NCBI GenBank assembly: GCA_945787595.1
Contig: CALZJV010000007.1
Coordinates: 1-31,843, forward strand
Direction: 5' to 3'
Source: an uncultured Desulfobacterales bacterium
Lineage (GTDB): Bacteria; Desulfobacterota; Desulfobacteria; Desulfobacterales; JAFDCJ01
DNA length: 31,843 nucleotides
A model generated the notes under the pieces. It made no database searches. It was not told the origin of the DNA and saw only the letters and a program-made list of their open reading frames with translations. Of this stretch, positions 31,648 to 31,843 are shown in pieces (the first letter of the stretch is position 1; the number at the start of each line of letters is the position of its first letter). The translations under genes and the position numbers were made by a program.

Positions 31648-31843
31648 ATGACAGTCTTGAAAATATTTTTATGCATTACAGTGGGTTGCCTTTTTGCTTC
31701 GCCCATGTATGCCGACATCTATGAATGGACAGATGAAGACGGTGTCACGCATTATACCAACTTTGCGCCACCTCCTGAAGCCAAAATTATGATGAAAACC
31801 GAAGAGTTGCCCTATGATGAGGCCGCTGATCGTGCTCGCCTGG
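31648..31843 (+). CDS. DUF4124-type secreted protein, 3' end outside window
   Basis: AAAAGGGAGG (31632-31641) precedes ATG 31648 at a normal distance. The N-terminus is a signal peptide (LKIFLCITVGCLFASPMYA), then the mature part begins DIYEWTDEDGVTHYTNFAPP, the DUF4124 motif (Y.W.D..G..HYT..P). In other proteins this short beta-rich domain stands at the N-terminus of periplasmic proteins of unknown function, sometimes before a peptidoglycan- or glutaredoxin-type domain; what follows here is cut off at base 31843. Confidence 0.82.
   Translation, partial: MTVLKIFLCITVGCLFASPMYADIYEWTDEDGVTHYTNFAPPPEAKIMMKTEELPYDEAADRARL

Overview
The window is about 45-50% GC and has no rRNA, tRNA or CRISPR array that I can see. 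Its gene set points to a strictly anaerobic Desulfobacterota-type bacterium, probably a sulfate reducer of the Desulfobacteraceae kind. The pointers are a TRAP dicarboxylate transporter operon, beta-decarboxylating dehydrogenase and isocitrate-lyase-family enzymes, putative sigma-54 promoters, a rhodanese gene that apparently uses selenocysteine, and many conserved but uncharacterised delta-type proteins. This placement is inferred from gene content, not from a marker gene.

Layout. 1-6600 holds unrelated single genes: the end of a beta-propeller-like protein, a decayed TPR remnant, a secreted Gly/His/Lys-repeat protein, an EamA-type exporter, a ketopantoate-reductase-family enzyme, a DUF3500 protein and an ArsN2-like acetyltransferase. 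An M28 peptidase follows at 6.8-7.7 kb. 7.75-14.0 kb is a co-oriented catabolic locus: GntR/UTRA regulator with palindromic operators over its own promoter, truncated LeuC-like fragment, LeuB/tartrate-dehydrogenase-like enzyme, TRAP dctP-dctQ-dctM, and a 2-methylisocitrate-lyase-family enzyme. It looks built to import and split a substituted malate or related dicarboxylate. A Tam-like methyltransferase follows. On the minus strand at 15.3-18.1 kb lie two overlapping nuclease genes, an exonuclease-like/GIY-YIG fusion and an SbcD-like phosphoesterase. At 18.6-22.4 kb two large dynamin-like GTPases overlap by one base (TAATG), suggesting partners.

22.4-31.8 kb is loosely packed, with long AT-rich gaps. 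It contains a small Cys-rich protein, a thioesterase/HtrA-TPR gene pair, the rhodanese gene, small orphan genes, an iron-dependent alcohol dehydrogenase pseudogene, an orphan short flagellar-rod-like gene behind a possible sigma-54 promoter, a LOG-family protein and the start of a DUF4124 protein.

The most notable observation is at 26183-26638 (minus). The rhodanese reading frame is interrupted by two TGA codons spaced one codon apart, exactly at the two cysteine positions of the active-site loop. The rest of the domain continues in the same frame to a TAG, and a SECIS-like hairpin lies directly after the second TGA. This suggests a Sec-x-Sec rhodanese.
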